64,000 nucleotides of DNA from Solirubrobacter deserti (GCF_003344625.1 NZ_QPKJ02000005.1:558001-622000), one strand, 5' to 3'; shown: positions 17,394 through 27,552, numbered from the stretch's first letter. Translations and numbers: made by a program. The notes: generated by a model from the sequence alone, not told the origin.

Positions 17394-17951
17394 ATGAAGA
17401 CGTGGACCGCCACCGCGACCGCCCAGGCTCAGCCCGCGGCCGTGCTCGACGTCCTGACCGACCCGGACGCCGCCGCTCGCTGGGCGCCCGTGCCGTTCGA
17501 CGTCGAGGACGACCGCCGGCTCACCGCCGGTCGCACCGTGCGCGTGTCCGGCCGGCTGGCGGGGCGGCGCGTCGGCTTCGACGTGCTGGTCCACAGCGCC
17601 GACGTCCACGGCTTCGCGCTCACCGCGCGCGGCCCCGTCGGCTTCGACGTCGACTACCGGATCGTCGGGACAACCCTTTCCGAGGGATTCCCTGACGGCA
17701 CGCTCGCTCCCCACGCCGTCGGCTCTGAAGTGCACGCCTCCGTGTCCGTGCGGCCCACCCGTGGCCTCGCCGGTCGCCTCCTCGCCGAGGCGACCACCGC
17801 CCTGCTCAACGCGGGCGCCCTCGATCAGACCCTTCAACGCCTCGTGGACGAGGCCCGGGAGTCCGCCCTCTGGGCGGATCTCCCAGCGACGCGAGGCCGC
17901 AGGCCGAGTCGTCGCCCGCGGCTCACGCGCGAGGCGGCCGCGACCGTCTAA
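17394..17951 (+). CDS. SRPBCC-family (polyketide cyclase-like) protein
   Basis: A 185-residue cytoplasmic protein with a START/SRPBCC fold: MKTWTATATAQAQPAAVLDVLTDPDAAARWAP is the usual first strand and helix, followed by beta strands and a long C-terminal helix (RPTRGLAGRLLAEATTALLNAGAL). These folds bind hydrophobic ligands; no catalytic residue is evident. ATG at 17394 is preferred over an upstream GTG-type extension. It precedes the ABC transporter genes by 16 bases and probably shares their transcript. Function unknown. Confidence 0.72.
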   Translation: MKTWTATATAQAQPAAVLDVLTDPDAAARWAPVPFDVEDDRRLTAGRTVRVSGRLAGRRVGFDVLVHSADVHGFALTARGPVGFDVDYRIVGTTLSEGFPDGTLAPHAVGSEVHASVSVRPTRGLAGRLLAEATTALLNAGALDQTLQRLVDEARESALWADLPATRGRRPSRRPRLTREAAATV

Positions 17952-17967
17952 CGCAAGGAAGCCCCAG

Positions 17968-18738
17968 ATGACCGCTCTCGCCTCCGTCCCCTTCGACCTC
18001 CCCGAGACCGACCACGTCGCGGTGTCCGCGACCGCCCTCACCCGCACGTACGGTGAAGGCGGCTCCGCCGTGCATGCGCTGCGCGGCGTCTCGCTCGAAG
18101 TGCCCAAGGGCCAATTCACCGCCGTGATGGGCCCGTCCGGCTCCGGCAAGTCCACGCTCATGCACCTGCTGGCCGGCCTCGACACGCCGGACGCGGGCAG
18201 CGTCCACATCGCGGGCGAGGACATCACGCGCATGTCCGACCGCGACCTCACCCGCCTGCGCCGCAAGCACATCGGCTTCGTCTTCCAGTCGTTCAACCTG
18301 CTCCCGACGCTCTCCGCCGAGGAGAACATCACGCTGCCGCTCGCGATCGCGGGCCGCAAGCCGGAGGCGGGCGCCGTCGAGCGCCTGCTCGACCGCATGG
18401 GTCTCACCGAGCGCCGCGACCACAAGCCGGCGCAGCTGTCCGGCGGCCAGCAGCAGCGCGTCGCCGTCGCGCGCGCGCTGATCTGCTCCCCGACCGTCCT
18501 GTTCGCCGACGAGCCGACGGGCAACCTGGACTCCGCGTCCGGCGCCGACGTGCTCGCGCTGCTGCGCGCCGCGGTGGACGAGGACGGCCAGACGACCGTC
18601 ATGGTCACGCACGACGCGCGCGCCGCGGCGTCCGCCGACCGCGTCCTGCTGATGGCCGACGGCCGCGTCGTCGCGGACCTCGCCGGCCCGAGCCAGGACG
18701 CGATCCTCGCCGCCATGCGCGACGCCGCGCGCGCATGA
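17968..18738 (+). CDS. MacB/LolD-type ABC transporter ATP-binding protein
   Basis: A 256-residue ABC ATPase. The start ATG 17968 has AAGGAAG 7-13 bases upstream; longer frames run through the SRPBCC gene. Walker A is GPSGSGKST, the Q-loop is in IGFVFQSFNLLPTLSAEENI, the signature is LSGGQQQRVAVARAL and Walker B is FADEPTGNLDS, all typical of the MacB/LolD/FtsE group. It pairs with the permease that overlaps its stop by 4 bases. Substrate unknown. Confidence 0.92.
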   Translation: MTALASVPFDLPETDHVAVSATALTRTYGEGGSAVHALRGVSLEVPKGQFTAVMGPSGSGKSTLMHLLAGLDTPDAGSVHIAGEDITRMSDRDLTRLRRKHIGFVFQSFNLLPTLSAEENITLPLAIAGRKPEAGAVERLLDRMGLTERRDHKPAQLSGGQQQRVAVARALICSPTVLFADEPTGNLDSASGADVLALLRAAVDEDGQTTVMVTHDARAAASADRVLLMADGRVVADLAGPSQDAILAAMRDAARA

Positions 18739-21071
18739 TCAAGGTCACCTGGAAGGGCCTGGCGGCGCGGCCGGTCCGCACCGCCCTGACGACGCTCGCC
18801 ATCGTCGTCGGCGTCGCGTTCGTGTGCGCGGCCTACACCCTCACGGACACGATGTCCGGCGCGGCGGAGAACCTCACGCACGCCGCCTACGACGGCACGG
18901 ACGCCGTGGTGGTCACGAAGACCGCGTTCAAGGGCTCCTCGACCTCCGAGATCCGCGCGCAGGCGCCCACCATCCCCGCGGCCACCCTCGACAAGGTGCG
19001 CCAGGCGCCCGGCGTGACCGCCGCCGTCGGCGACATCACCGACACCGCCCAGGTGATGGGCAAAGACGGCAAGCCGGTCGGCACCGGCCCGTACTTCGGC
19101 GTCGGCTTCGACGCCAAGACCCCGGGCGCCGAGCAGCTCACGCCGTTCCGCCTGCACGACGGCCGCTGGGCACAGGGCCCGGGCGAGGTCGTGATCGACC
19201 GCGCCACCGCCGAGGCGCAGGACTACGCGGTGGGTGACCGGATCGAGGTCTCCGCCCGCGGCGAGGCGCAGACGTTCACGCTCACCGGCATCGCCAACTT
19301 CGCGACCGTCAAGTCGCTGGGCAAGGCGAGCGCCGCCGTCTTCGACCTGGAGGCAGCACGGACGCTGTTCGCCAAGGACGGCTACGACCGCATCCTCGTC
19401 GCCGGCCGCCGCGCCGACATCGCCGGCGCGGCCGGTCCGAACACGGAAGTCCGGACCGCGGCCGAGGATGACCGCTTCTACTTCGACTCGCTCACGACGC
19501 TGGTGGACATCGTGCGCGCGATCCTGCTGGCGTTCGCGGCGGTCGCCGTGCTCGTCGGCTCGTTCACGATCTTCAACTCGCTCTCCATCACCGTCGCCCA
19601 GCGCACGAAGGAGTTCGGGCTGCTGCGGATGGTCGGCGCGTCCCGCCGCCAGGTCCGCACCGCTGTGCTGCTGGAGGCGCTGACGGTCGGCCTGCTCGCG
19701 TCCGCGGTCGGCATCGGTGTCGGCATCGTGCTGGCGGAAGCGCTGAACGCGCTCTTCGCCGCCGTCGGCGCCGAGCTCCCCACGGCCGGGATGGTCGTCG
19801 CCACGCGCACGATCGTCGTCTCGATCCTCGTCGGCACGCTCGCCACGACGCTGGCCGCCATGCTGCCGGCGCGGCGCGCGACGAAGATCGCGCCGGTCGC
19901 CGCGCTGCGCGAGAACGCCCACACGCCGAAGCCCGGGCTGCCGGCTCGCGGCGTGCGCGCCCTCGCCGGGCTCGTCGGCCGCCCGTCGGCCGCGCTCGGC
20001 GGCGCCGCCGGCACGCTCGCCCGCCGCAACGCGATGCGCAACCCGGGCCGCACGGCGGTTACCGCGCTCGCGCTGACGATCGGCGTCACGCTCGTCACCG
20101 CCGTCACCGTCGTGGCGACCGGGCTCCAGAACGAGAGCTCGGGCGCGCTTGAGCGGCGCGTTCAGGCGGACACGATCATCACCGCCGCCGACGGCTGGTC
20201 CCCGATCGACCCGAAGGTCGAGCAGGCGCTGACCAGCTCAACCAGCAGCATCCGCCAGGACGGCGGGCTCGTGTTCGGCGCCCAGGAGGGCATCAACGGC
20301 GTCGACCCGGCGACGATCGAGCGCTTCTACCGCTTCGACTTCACCGACGGCGGCCTCACCGGCGACGGCGCGGTCGTCGACGAGGGTTTCGCCACCGAGC
20401 ACGGCCTGGAGGTCGGCAGCCCGCTGCGGATCCAGTCCATGGGCGGCACCACGCTCGACCTGAAGGTCTCCGGCATCGAGGAGTCGGCCATCCTCGACGT
20501 GCTCGGTCTCGGCCCGATCACGATCTCCCACGCCGCCTTCGACCGTGCGTTCGAGCAGCAGCGCAACCGGCTCACGTTCGCCGCGGACGTCCCCGCCGGC
20601 GCGCTCGCCGCGTTCCCGAACGTCCAGGTTCAGGACAAGGACGAGTTCATCGACGCGCAGACGGCCTGGATCGGCATGCTGCTCGCGATCCTGTGGGTGC
20701 TGCTGGCGCTCGCGGTGATCGTCAGCCTGTTCGGCATCGTCAACACGCTCGTGCTCTCCACGTTCGAGCGGATGCGGGAGCTCGGCACGCTGCGCGCGCT
20801 CGGCTTCAGCCGCCGGCAGATCCGGCGCATGGTCCGCCACGAGAGCGTGATCACGGCGCTGATCGGCGCGACGCTCGGCATCGCCGCCGGCCTCGTGCTC
20901 GCCGTGGTGGTCGTGGAGCTGCTGGGCGAGTACGGGCTGAGCTTCACCGTCCCGGTCGGCAGCCTGCTCGTGGTCGCCGTGATCGCCGGCCTGGCGGGCA
21001 TGCTCGCGGCCACGATGCCGGCGCGCCGCGCCTCCCGCATCGACGTCCTGAAGGCGCTCGCCTACGAATGA
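18735..21071 (+). CDS. FtsX/MacB-type ABC transporter permease with duplicated core
   Basis: A 778-residue membrane protein. An N-terminal helix (TALTTLAIVVGVAFVCAAYTL) leads into a large extracytoplasmic domain, followed by FtsX block 1 (near residues 255-380, with QRTKEFGLLRMVGASRRQVR). A second helix, a second extracytoplasmic domain and FtsX block 2 (ERMRELGTLRALGFSRRQIRRM) follow at the C-terminus. This two-block layout is common in Gram-positive exporters and mechanotransmission systems for lipids, antibiotics or peptides. The gene overlaps its ATPase at the 5' end and the hybrid kinase gene by 10 bases tail to tail. Confidence 0.9.
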   Translation: MIKVTWKGLAARPVRTALTTLAIVVGVAFVCAAYTLTDTMSGAAENLTHAAYDGTDAVVVTKTAFKGSSTSEIRAQAPTIPAATLDKVRQAPGVTAAVGDITDTAQVMGKDGKPVGTGPYFGVGFDAKTPGAEQLTPFRLHDGRWAQGPGEVVIDRATAEAQDYAVGDRIEVSARGEAQTFTLTGIANFATVKSLGKASAAVFDLEAARTLFAKDGYDRILVAGRRADIAGAAGPNTEVRTAAEDDRFYFDSLTTLVDIVRAILLAFAAVAVLVGSFTIFNSLSITVAQRTKEFGLLRMVGASRRQVRTAVLLEALTVGLLASAVGIGVGIVLAEALNALFAAVGAELPTAGMVVATRTIVVSILVGTLATTLAAMLPARRATKIAPVAALRENAHTPKPGLPARGVRALAGLVGRPSAALGGAAGTLARRNAMRNPGRTAVTALALTIGVTLVTAVTVVATGLQNESSGALERRVQADTIITAADGWSPIDPKVEQALTSSTSSIRQDGGLVFGAQEGINGVDPATIERFYRFDFTDGGLTGDGAVVDEGFATEHGLEVGSPLRIQSMGGTTLDLKVSGIEESAILDVLGLGPITISHAAFDRAFEQQRNRLTFAADVPAGALAAFPNVQVQDKDEFIDAQTAWIGMLLAILWVLLALAVIVSLFGIVNTLVLSTFERMRELGTLRALGFSRRQIRRMVRHESVITALIGATLGIAAGLVLAVVVVELLGEYGLSFTVPVGSLLVVAVIAGLAGMLAATMPARRASRIDVLKALAYE

Positions 21072-22771
21072 GTCTCGCGGGCCTTGGCGGCGTCGAGCGT
21101 GCTGCGGACCTCGCGCAGCAGCTCGTCGCCGTCGAACGGCTTGGCCAGGAACGCCGTCACCGGATCGTCGGTCCCGCCGAGCGGCGTATCGCCGGTGTAG
21201 CCGCTGACGAACACGACCGGCAGGCCGGGTCGCCGCTCCCGCGCCTGCACCGCGAGCTCGACGCCGCTCATCCCCGGCATCACGACGTCCGTGACGAGCA
21301 CGTCGGCGGCGTCGAGCCGCTCGAGCGCGACGGCGCCGCTCTCGACTGAGATCACCTGGTAGCCCGCGGCGTACAGGATGCGGCCGGTGAGCATGCGGAC
21401 GGCGTCGGCGTCCTCGACGACGAGCACGGTCTCGCCCCGCCCGCGCGGCGCGCTGGGGGACGGATGGTCGTCGGACGCCCGCCGCACGGCGGGCAGGGTG
21501 ATCGTCACGGTCGTGCCCTGACCCGGCTCGGACTCGAGCTCGATCCGCCCGCGCGCCTTGGTCACGATCCCGTACACGGTCGCGAGCCCGAGGCCCACGC
21601 CGTGGCCGGAGACGGCCTTGGTGGTGAAGAACGGCTCGAAGGCGTGCGCGGCGACCTCCTTGGCCATGCCGCGGCCCGTGTCGGCCACGACGACCTTCAC
21701 CGCGCGTGAGCTCGGGCCGTCCGGGTCGCGCATGACGGCGTTGGTGGCCTCGATCCGCAGCGTCCCGCCCTCCGGCATGGCCTCGCGCGAGTTCATGGCC
21801 AGGCTCATCAGCATCTGCTCGAGCTGGCTGCGGTCGGCCTCGACGTCCCACAACCGGTCGTCGACGTCCACCTGCAGATCGACGTCGTCGCCGAGCGTGC
21901 GGTGCAGCAGCAGCTCCAGCGACTCGATCACGCGCCGCAGCGAGAGCACCTCGGGCGTGCCGGACTGGCGGCGCGAGAACAGCAGCAGCCGGCGCGTGAG
22001 CTCGGACGCGCGGCGGGAGGCGGCGATGATCTGGTCCACGTCGCCCGCCGTGCGCGAGTCGTCGGGCAGCTCCTTGCGCACGAACGCCGCGTAGTTGGCG
22101 ACGACCGCCAGCAGGTTGTTGAAGTCGTGCGCGACGCCGCCCGCGAGCTGGCCGACCGCCTCCAGCCGCTGCGCCTCGCGCAGCCGCGCCTCGAGCCGCA
22201 CGTGGTGCGTGATGTCGGTCGCGATCCCGCCGACGCCGTAGATCTCGCCGCTGCGCTCGTCGATCAGCGGGAACTTGACCGACAGGAAGGTCCGCGTGTG
22301 CTCGCCGTGCGTGACCTCCTCTTGGAGCTCGATCGGTTCGCGCGAAGACATCACGCGCAGGTCGTCGACGCGCATCCGGTCGGCGACCTCGGGCGGGAGC
22401 ACCTCACGGTCGTGGCGGCCGATCAGCTGCGCGGCGGGCTTGCCGTGCAGGCGCTCGAAGGCGCGGTTGACGAGCAGGTAGCGGCCCTCGGGGTCCTTGA
22501 GGAAGATCGCCGCCGTCGTGTTGTCGAGCACGGCGCGCAGCGCCCGCGGGTCGGCGGTGCGCAGCACGACGAGCTCGTACTCGCCCATCGGGCAGCGCGA
22601 CACGTTCAGCCCGGCGGGCAGCTCGCCCAGCGGCGCACCGACGGGATCGCGGCCCAGCAGCTCCTTGGCCCGCGCGTTCGCGAACGCGGCGACGCCCGCC
22701 GCGTCCACCCCCACCATGGCGTCGGGTGCGGCTTCGAGCAACGCCTCGAAGGTCGGGTGGCCGGTGGGCAT
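21062..22771 (-). CDS. PAS-domain hybrid histidine kinase with C-terminal receiver
   Basis: A 569-residue cytoplasmic sensor with no membrane segment. In order: a short PAS-like segment (residues 8-50), a second PAS with PAC (about 75-190, FLKDPEGRYLLVNRAFERLHGK), HisKA with the phosphorylated His in GGVAHDFNNLLAVV (about 215), HATPase with SLAMNSREAMPEGG, DTGRGM and GVGLGLATVYGIV, and a receiver domain (about 447-560) with DVLVTDVVMPGMSG. The GHDFNNLL type belongs to the NtrB/VirA-like kinase group. A TACACT hexamer (minus strand, 22787-22782) lies 10 bases before the start. Its partner and signal are unknown. Confidence 0.9.
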   Translation of the reverse strand: MPTGHPTFEALLEAAPDAMVGVDAAGVAAFANARAKELLGRDPVGAPLGELPAGLNVSRCPMGEYELVVLRTADPRALRAVLDNTTAAIFLKDPEGRYLLVNRAFERLHGKPAAQLIGRHDREVLPPEVADRMRVDDLRVMSSREPIELQEEVTHGEHTRTFLSVKFPLIDERSGEIYGVGGIATDITHHVRLEARLREAQRLEAVGQLAGGVAHDFNNLLAVVANYAAFVRKELPDDSRTAGDVDQIIAASRRASELTRRLLLFSRRQSGTPEVLSLRRVIESLELLLHRTLGDDVDLQVDVDDRLWDVEADRSQLEQMLMSLAMNSREAMPEGGTLRIEATNAVMRDPDGPSSRAVKVVVADTGRGMAKEVAAHAFEPFFTTKAVSGHGVGLGLATVYGIVTKARGRIELESEPGQGTTVTITLPAVRRASDDHPSPSAPRGRGETVLVVEDADAVRMLTGRILYAAGYQVISVESGAVALERLDAADVLVTDVVMPGMSGVELAVQARERRPGLPVVFVSGYTGDTPLGGTDDPVTAFLAKPFDGDELLREVRSTLDAAKARETHS

Positions 22772-22796
22772 CTGCCGCGCGAGTGTAGGGCGATCT

Positions 22797-24620
22797 TTAC
22801 GCTCGAAGGCGTCGCGCGGCTCGTACTCGCGCGACCTGTTCGAGCTCGACCTTACGCAGGCGCACCGAATGGGGCGTCACTTCCACGCACTCGTCCTCGC
22901 GCACCCACTCCAGCGCCTGGTCGAGCGAGAGCTTGCGGGCGGGCACGAGGCGCACCAGCACGTCACCCGTCGATGAGCGCATGTTGGTGAGGTGCTTCTC
23001 CTTGACGGCGTTGACGTCGAGGTCCTCCTGGCGGGCGTTCTCGCCCACGATCATGCCCTCGTAGACGTCCTCGCCCGGCTCGACGAACATCGTGCCGCGC
23101 TCCTGCAGGTTGAACAGCGCGAACGACGCCGTCTTGCCCTTGCGGTCGGCGACGAGCGAGCCCTGCTGGCGCAGGCGCATGTCGCCCGCCCACGGCTCCC
23201 AGCGGTCGAACACGTGGTGCATCAGACCGGTGCCGCGGGTCTCGGTCAGGAACTCCGTGCGGAAGCCGATCAGGCCGCGGGCGGGGACCAGATAGTCCAT
23301 CCGGACCCAGCCCGTGCCGTGGTTAATCATCTGCTCCATGCGGCCCTTGCGCAGCGCGAGCATCTGCGTGATCACGCCGACGTAGTCCTCGGGGACGTCG
23401 ATCGTCAGGCGCTCGACCGGCTCGTGGCGCGTGCCGTCGATCTCGCGGATGACGACCTGTGGCTTGCCGACCGTCATCTCGTAGCCCTCGCGGCGCATCA
23501 GCTCGACGAGAATCGCGAGCTGCAGCTCGCCGCGGCCCTGCACCTCCCAGGTGTCCGGGCGCTCGGTGTCCAGCACGCGGATCGAGACGTTGCCGATCAG
23601 CTCCTGGTCGAGGCGGTCCTTGATCTGGCGCGCGGTGAGCTTGTCGCCGTCCTGGCCGGCCAGCGGCGAGTGGTTGATGCCGATGGTGACGCTGATCGAC
23701 GGCTCGTCGACGGTGATCACCGGCAGCGGGCGCGGGTCCTCAGGATCGCTGAGCGTCTCGCCGATGGTCACCTCGGGCAGGCCCGCCACGGCGATGATCT
23801 CGCCCGGACCCGCTTCGTCGGCGGACACGCGCTCGAGGTTCTCGGTGATGTAGAGCTCGGTGATGCGCGCGTTGGAGATCGTGCCGTCGGCCTTGCACCA
23901 GGCGATCGTCTTGCCCTTGCGGATGATGCCGTTGTGCACGCGGCAGATCGCGAGGCGGCCGACGAACAGCGAGGCGTCGAGGTTGGTGACGTGGGCCTGC
24001 AGCGGCATGCCCTCCTGGTACTTCGGCGCAGGGATCGTCTCCACGAGCAGATCCAGCAGCGGCTTGAGGTTCTCGCCCGGCTGCGCCAGGTCGAGCGTGG
24101 CCGTGCCGGCCTTCGCGTTCGTGTAGACGACCGGGAACTCGATCTGCTCCTCGGTCGCGCCGAGGTCGATGAACAGCTCGTAGACCTCGTCGACGACCTC
24201 GGCGACGCGCGCGTCCGGCCGGTCGATCTTGTTGATCACGAGGATCACCGGCAGCTTGCTCTCGAGCGCCTTGCGCAGCACGAAGCGCGTCTGCGGCAGC
24301 GGTCCCTCGGAGGAGTCGACCAGCAGCAGCACGCCGTCGACCATCGTCAGGCCGCGCTCCACCTCGCCGCCGAAGTCGGCGTGGCCGGGCGTGTCGATGA
24401 TGTTGAGCTTGACGTCCCCGTGCCGCACCGCGGTGTTCTTCGCGAGGATCGTGATGCCCTTCTCGCGCTCGAGGTCCATCGAATCCATGACGCGGTCATT
24501 GACGTCCTGGTTGTCTCGGAAGGCGCCGGACTGCCAGAGCATGGCGTCGACGAGCGTCGTCTTCCCGTGGTCGACGTGCGCGATGATCGCCACGTTTCTG
24601 AGGTCTTCGCGAAGCTGCAT
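22797..24620 (-). CDS. typA: Ribosome-associated translational GTPase TypA/BipA
   Basis: A 607-residue GTPase of the EF-G superfamily, normal length for BipA. G1 is AHVDHGKTT, the switch region contains ERGLTM and DTPGHADFG, and G4 is NKIDRPDAR. Domain II and the TypA-specific C-terminal domain follow ([20 protein letters not shown], then [20 protein letters not shown]). It binds 70S ribosomes and supports large-subunit assembly under stress. The gene is divergent from a small membrane protein with only 28 bases between the two start codons. Confidence 0.95.
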   Translation of the reverse strand: MQLREDLRNVAIIAHVDHGKTTLVDAMLWQSGAFRDNQDVNDRVMDSMDLEREKGITILAKNTAVRHGDVKLNIIDTPGHADFGGEVERGLTMVDGVLLLVDSSEGPLPQTRFVLRKALESKLPVILVINKIDRPDARVAEVVDEVYELFIDLGATEEQIEFPVVYTNAKAGTATLDLAQPGENLKPLLDLLVETIPAPKYQEGMPLQAHVTNLDASLFVGRLAICRVHNGIIRKGKTIAWCKADGTISNARITELYITENLERVSADEAGPGEIIAVAGLPEVTIGETLSDPEDPRPLPVITVDEPSISVTIGINHSPLAGQDGDKLTARQIKDRLDQELIGNVSIRVLDTERPDTWEVQGRGELQLAILVELMRREGYEMTVGKPQVVIREIDGTRHEPVERLTIDVPEDYVGVITQMLALRKGRMEQMINHGTGWVRMDYLVPARGLIGFRTEFLTETRGTGLMHHVFDRWEPWAGDMRLRQQGSLVADRKGKTASFALFNLQERGTMFVEPGEDVYEGMIVGENARQEDLDVNAVKEKHLTNMRSSTGDVLVRLVPARKLSLDQALEWVREDECVEVTPHSVRLRKVELEQVARVRAARRLRA

Positions 24621-24630
24621 GAGCGCGGGT

Positions 24631-24637
24631 TAGGGTA
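24631..24637. promoter_or_regulatory. Interlocked divergent -10 hexamers between typA and a membrane protein gene
   Basis: The heptamer TAGGGTA reads as -10 TAGGGT on the plus strand (24631-24636, 12 bases before the ATG at 24649). Read as TACCCT on the minus strand (24637-24632) it ends 11 bases before the typA ATG at 24620. Only one polymerase could occupy the site at a time. Promoter assignment is inferred from spacing. Confidence 0.45.
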
Positions 24638-24648
24638 GAAGTCCCGCC

Positions 24649-25143
24649 ATGGAGCTGATGCCGGCGCGGGAGTCGCGTGCCTGGACGTTGCTGCTGCTAG
24701 GGACCGCCTCGCTGGTCGGCGTGCCGCTGCTCATGTGGCGGGCGCAGGCCGACGGCGACGTCGGCGAGGTCGTGGAGATCTTCCTGCTGATGATGGCCGC
24801 GGGGCTGCTGATCGTGGCCGGGTTCTCGGTCTGGCGCACGCGCGGGAGCTTGCGGCGTGCGCAGCCCGCTCCCGAGGACGCGAAGGTGCTCGCCGGCAGC
24901 GCGGGCTGGCGGCTGCTGTTCGTCGCGATGGGCGTCGCCGGCGGGCTGGCGCCGTTCGGGCGCGACGGTCCCAACGAAGGCGACGCGACGTTCGCGGCGT
25001 TCGGGCTCGGGCTCGTGTTCGGGGCGCTGGTCGGCGTCGCGGTCGGGCTGTGGTACCTGCGGCGGCGCGAGGGCGCCGACGACACGGAGCTGCTGCGGCT
25101 GCACCGGGGGAAGGAGCAGCGCGTGAAGTACTTCGTGCGGTAA
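24649..25143 (+). CDS. Small membrane protein of unknown function
   Basis: A 164-residue protein with four predicted membrane helices: WTLLLLGTASLVGVPLLMW, VEIFLLMMAAGLLIVAGFSVW, WRLLFVAMGVAGGLAPFG and TFAAFGLGLVFGALVGVAVGLWYL. A basic juxtamembrane loop follows helix 2 and a charged C-terminal tail begins RRREGADDTELLRL. No family is recognised. It is divergent from typA with only 28 bases between starts and is followed by a secreted phosphoesterase on the same strand. Confidence 0.7.
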   Translation: MELMPARESRAWTLLLLGTASLVGVPLLMWRAQADGDVGEVVEIFLLMMAAGLLIVAGFSVWRTRGSLRRAQPAPEDAKVLAGSAGWRLLFVAMGVAGGLAPFGRDGPNEGDATFAAFGLGLVFGALVGVAVGLWYLRRREGADDTELLRLHRGKEQRVKYFVR

Positions 25144-25192
25144 CCGGACGGTCACGCAACCGGACCAACGGTCCGCATAGCGTCGCGGCGTT

Positions 25193-27499
25193 ATGAGAAT
25201 GAATCTCCCCCGGCGGCTTGCCCTGGCCGCCGCCACTCTCGCGTGCGCCGCGTTCCCCGCCGGCGCATCGGCCCAGGACGGCCAGCGCTCGAGCTTCCTG
25301 CTCGGCGTGCTCCCCGACACGCAGTTCTACTCGCGCTACTCGATCCCGGCCTCGGGCGAGCTGTTCATGAACCGGTTCGGCACCGAGCCGTACATCGAGC
25401 AGACCAAGTGGCTGGTCGACAACCAGGCCAACCTCGAGATCCCGTTCGTCACGCACCTCGGCGACATCGTCGACCGCGCGACCGTGACGGCCGAGTGGGA
25501 CGTCGCCGACGAGGCGATGAAGGTCATGGAGACCGGCAAGCTGCCGTACTCCATCCTCGCCGGCAACCACGACGTCACCGGCAACCCGGCCACGGAGCCG
25601 TTCCCGCGCCGCTTCCCGACCACGCGCGCCGCCGCGCAGACGACGTTCGGCGGCCGCGACGCGTCCGGCATGAACGAGTGGCACACGTTCACGGCTGAAG
25701 GCCGCACGTTCCTGGTCCTAGCGCTGTCGTGGGACCCGGACCAGGCCGACATCGACTGGGCCAAGAGCATCCTCGCCGCCAACCCGACGCTGCCGACGAT
25801 CCTCACGACCCACGACATCCTCGGCATCGCGTCCGACGCCGTCACGGCCGTCGAGGGTACGCAGGGCCGCCGTCTGTGGGATGGGCTGATCTCCGGCAAC
25901 GATCAGATCTTCCTGACGCTCAACGGCCACAATCACGGCGCCGCGCACATGCGCAAGACCAACGCCTTCGGCAACAGCGTCGACCAGATCGTCTGGGACT
26001 ACCAGATGGCCTACAACGGCGGCAACGGCTACCTCGGCCTGCTCGAGTTCGACTTCACCAACAAGCGCATCCAGTCCGCGGTCGTCTCGCCGTGGATCCG
26101 CCTGAAGCCGAAGAACACGATCGTGCCGGAGTTCGACCAGGCCGTCCGCACCGAGCCGGGCGCCAACCTCAACCTGCCGATCGACTTCGACCAGCGCTTC
26201 GCGCGCTTCGAGGGCGCTCGCGGCCCGCTCGGGGCGCCCAACGGCAACCTCCTCGCGGCCGCCAAGGCCAAGGTCGTCGAGGGCTACGAGGAGCCGGACG
26301 CCACGCTCCCGAGCCTGCCGCTCAACGACACCGACTACCCCGAGGTCGAGGGCACCGTCGCCCACTGGCGCTTCGACAAGTCCAAGCTGGGCGCGCCGGA
26401 GCCGGGCACCGTCACCGCCACCGACATCGCCGGCGGCGCCGACATGCGCCGCGGCGCGCTCGCCGGCACGGCCGCGCTGGCGGACCTGCAGATCTCCAGC
26501 GATCACCACCTGCTGTCCTCCAACGGCGCGAGCGCGTGCTTCCAGAACAACAACGCCGGCCGCGTCTCGTTCATGAACACGGCCACGGGCGCCGCGATCA
26601 ACCAGCACGCGTTCCCGCAGGGCTACACGGTCGAGTCGTTCATCAAGATCGACCCGAACTGGTCGGCCACGAACAACCAGTGGATGGGCGCGCTCAACCG
26701 TGAGGGCACCCGCCGGGAGATCGCCAACGTCGTCAACCCGGGGTGGAGCTGGGACGAGCCGGCCTTCACGCTCTCGATCTCGAACCTGCGCGAGGTCCAG
26801 TGGAACGCGCTGGCCATCTCGGCCGACGGCAACGGCTACCGCGAGCGCACCAACTGGTCGGGCGAGGTCATGCCGGACCGCTGGATGCACATCGCCAACG
26901 TCAACGACCCGGTGTCGAAGACCTCGACGCTGTACGTCGACGGCGCGCCGGTGCTGCGCAACTCGATCGACGCCGTCGGCCTCGCCACGGCCAACAAGGC
27001 GTGGCGGATCGGCGCGACCGGCGGCAACGGCTGGTTCGGCTGCGTCGGCGAGACCCGCATCATCGACCGCCCGACCTCGCCGGACCAGTGGCTGACGCAG
27101 CGTCGCTACCTCCCGGCCGAGGAGGAGACCGAGGTCAGCGGCACCGTGCCGGCGACGCTGGCCCTGACGCTCGGGAAGCCCGCCGCGTTCGAGCCGTTCG
27201 TCCCGGGCCTGCCGAAGACCTACACGGCCTCCACGACGGCGACCGTCGTCTCCACCGCCGGTGACGCGACCCTGACGGTCGCCGACCCGAGCGCGAGCAA
27301 CACCGGTCACCTGGTCAACGGCGCGTTCGTCCTGGCCAAGCCACTCGGCGGCCTCGGCGTCGTCAAGACCTGGAACGGGCCGACCTCCAACGAGCCCGTC
27401 CCGGTCCAGTTCACGCAGGAGATCGGCGGCAACGACCCGCTGCGCACGGGTACGTACTCGAAGACGCTGACCTTCACGCTGTCGACGACCCAGCCCTAA
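25193..27499 (+). CDS. Secreted metallophosphoesterase with LamG-like domain
   Basis: A 768-residue exported protein. Sec signal peptide RRLALAAATLACAAFPAGASAQ is cleaved near residue 28. The calcineurin-like catalytic domain occupies about residues 35-300, with metal motifs GVLPDTQFY, THLGDIVDRA, AGNHDV, TTHD and NGHNHG. A concanavalin/LamG-like jelly roll follows at about residues 385-640 (VEGTVAHWRFDK, then WMHIANVNDPVSKTSTLYVDG). A last beta-rich module of about 120 residues closes the protein. It probably hydrolyses an extracellular phosphoester. TAGCGT at 25178-25183 ends 9 bases before ATG 25193, suggesting a leaderless transcript. Confidence 0.88.
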   Translation: MRMNLPRRLALAAATLACAAFPAGASAQDGQRSSFLLGVLPDTQFYSRYSIPASGELFMNRFGTEPYIEQTKWLVDNQANLEIPFVTHLGDIVDRATVTAEWDVADEAMKVMETGKLPYSILAGNHDVTGNPATEPFPRRFPTTRAAAQTTFGGRDASGMNEWHTFTAEGRTFLVLALSWDPDQADIDWAKSILAANPTLPTILTTHDILGIASDAVTAVEGTQGRRLWDGLISGNDQIFLTLNGHNHGAAHMRKTNAFGNSVDQIVWDYQMAYNGGNGYLGLLEFDFTNKRIQSAVVSPWIRLKPKNTIVPEFDQAVRTEPGANLNLPIDFDQRFARFEGARGPLGAPNGNLLAAAKAKVVEGYEEPDATLPSLPLNDTDYPEVEGTVAHWRFDKSKLGAPEPGTVTATDIAGGADMRRGALAGTAALADLQISSDHHLLSSNGASACFQNNNAGRVSFMNTATGAAINQHAFPQGYTVESFIKIDPNWSATNNQWMGALNREGTRREIANVVNPGWSWDEPAFTLSISNLREVQWNALAISADGNGYRERTNWSGEVMPDRWMHIANVNDPVSKTSTLYVDGAPVLRNSIDAVGLATANKAWRIGATGGNGWFGCVGETRIIDRPTSPDQWLTQRRYLPAEEETEVSGTVPATLALTLGKPAAFEPFVPGLPKTYTASTTATVVSTAGDATLTVADPSASNTGHLVNGAFVLAKPLGGLGVVKTWNGPTSNEPVPVQFTQEIGGNDPLRTGTYSKTLTFTLSTTQP

Positions 27500-27520
27500 G
27501 CACAGCGGTATCCGCCGCAG

Positions 27521-27552
27521 CTATACACCGCGCGTATACGCGCGGTGTATAG
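27521..27552. promoter_or_regulatory. Perfect 32-base palindrome, probable PadR operator
   Basis: The half-site CTATACACCGCGCGTA (27521-27536) is followed without a gap by its exact reverse complement to 27552. Its right end supplies part of TATAGT (27548-27553), a -10 hexamer 7 bases before the ATG of the PadR gene at 27561. Binding there would block the promoter, fitting autorepression of the PadR-ABC operon. PadR proteins commonly bind such dyads in their own promoter. Confidence 0.75.
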
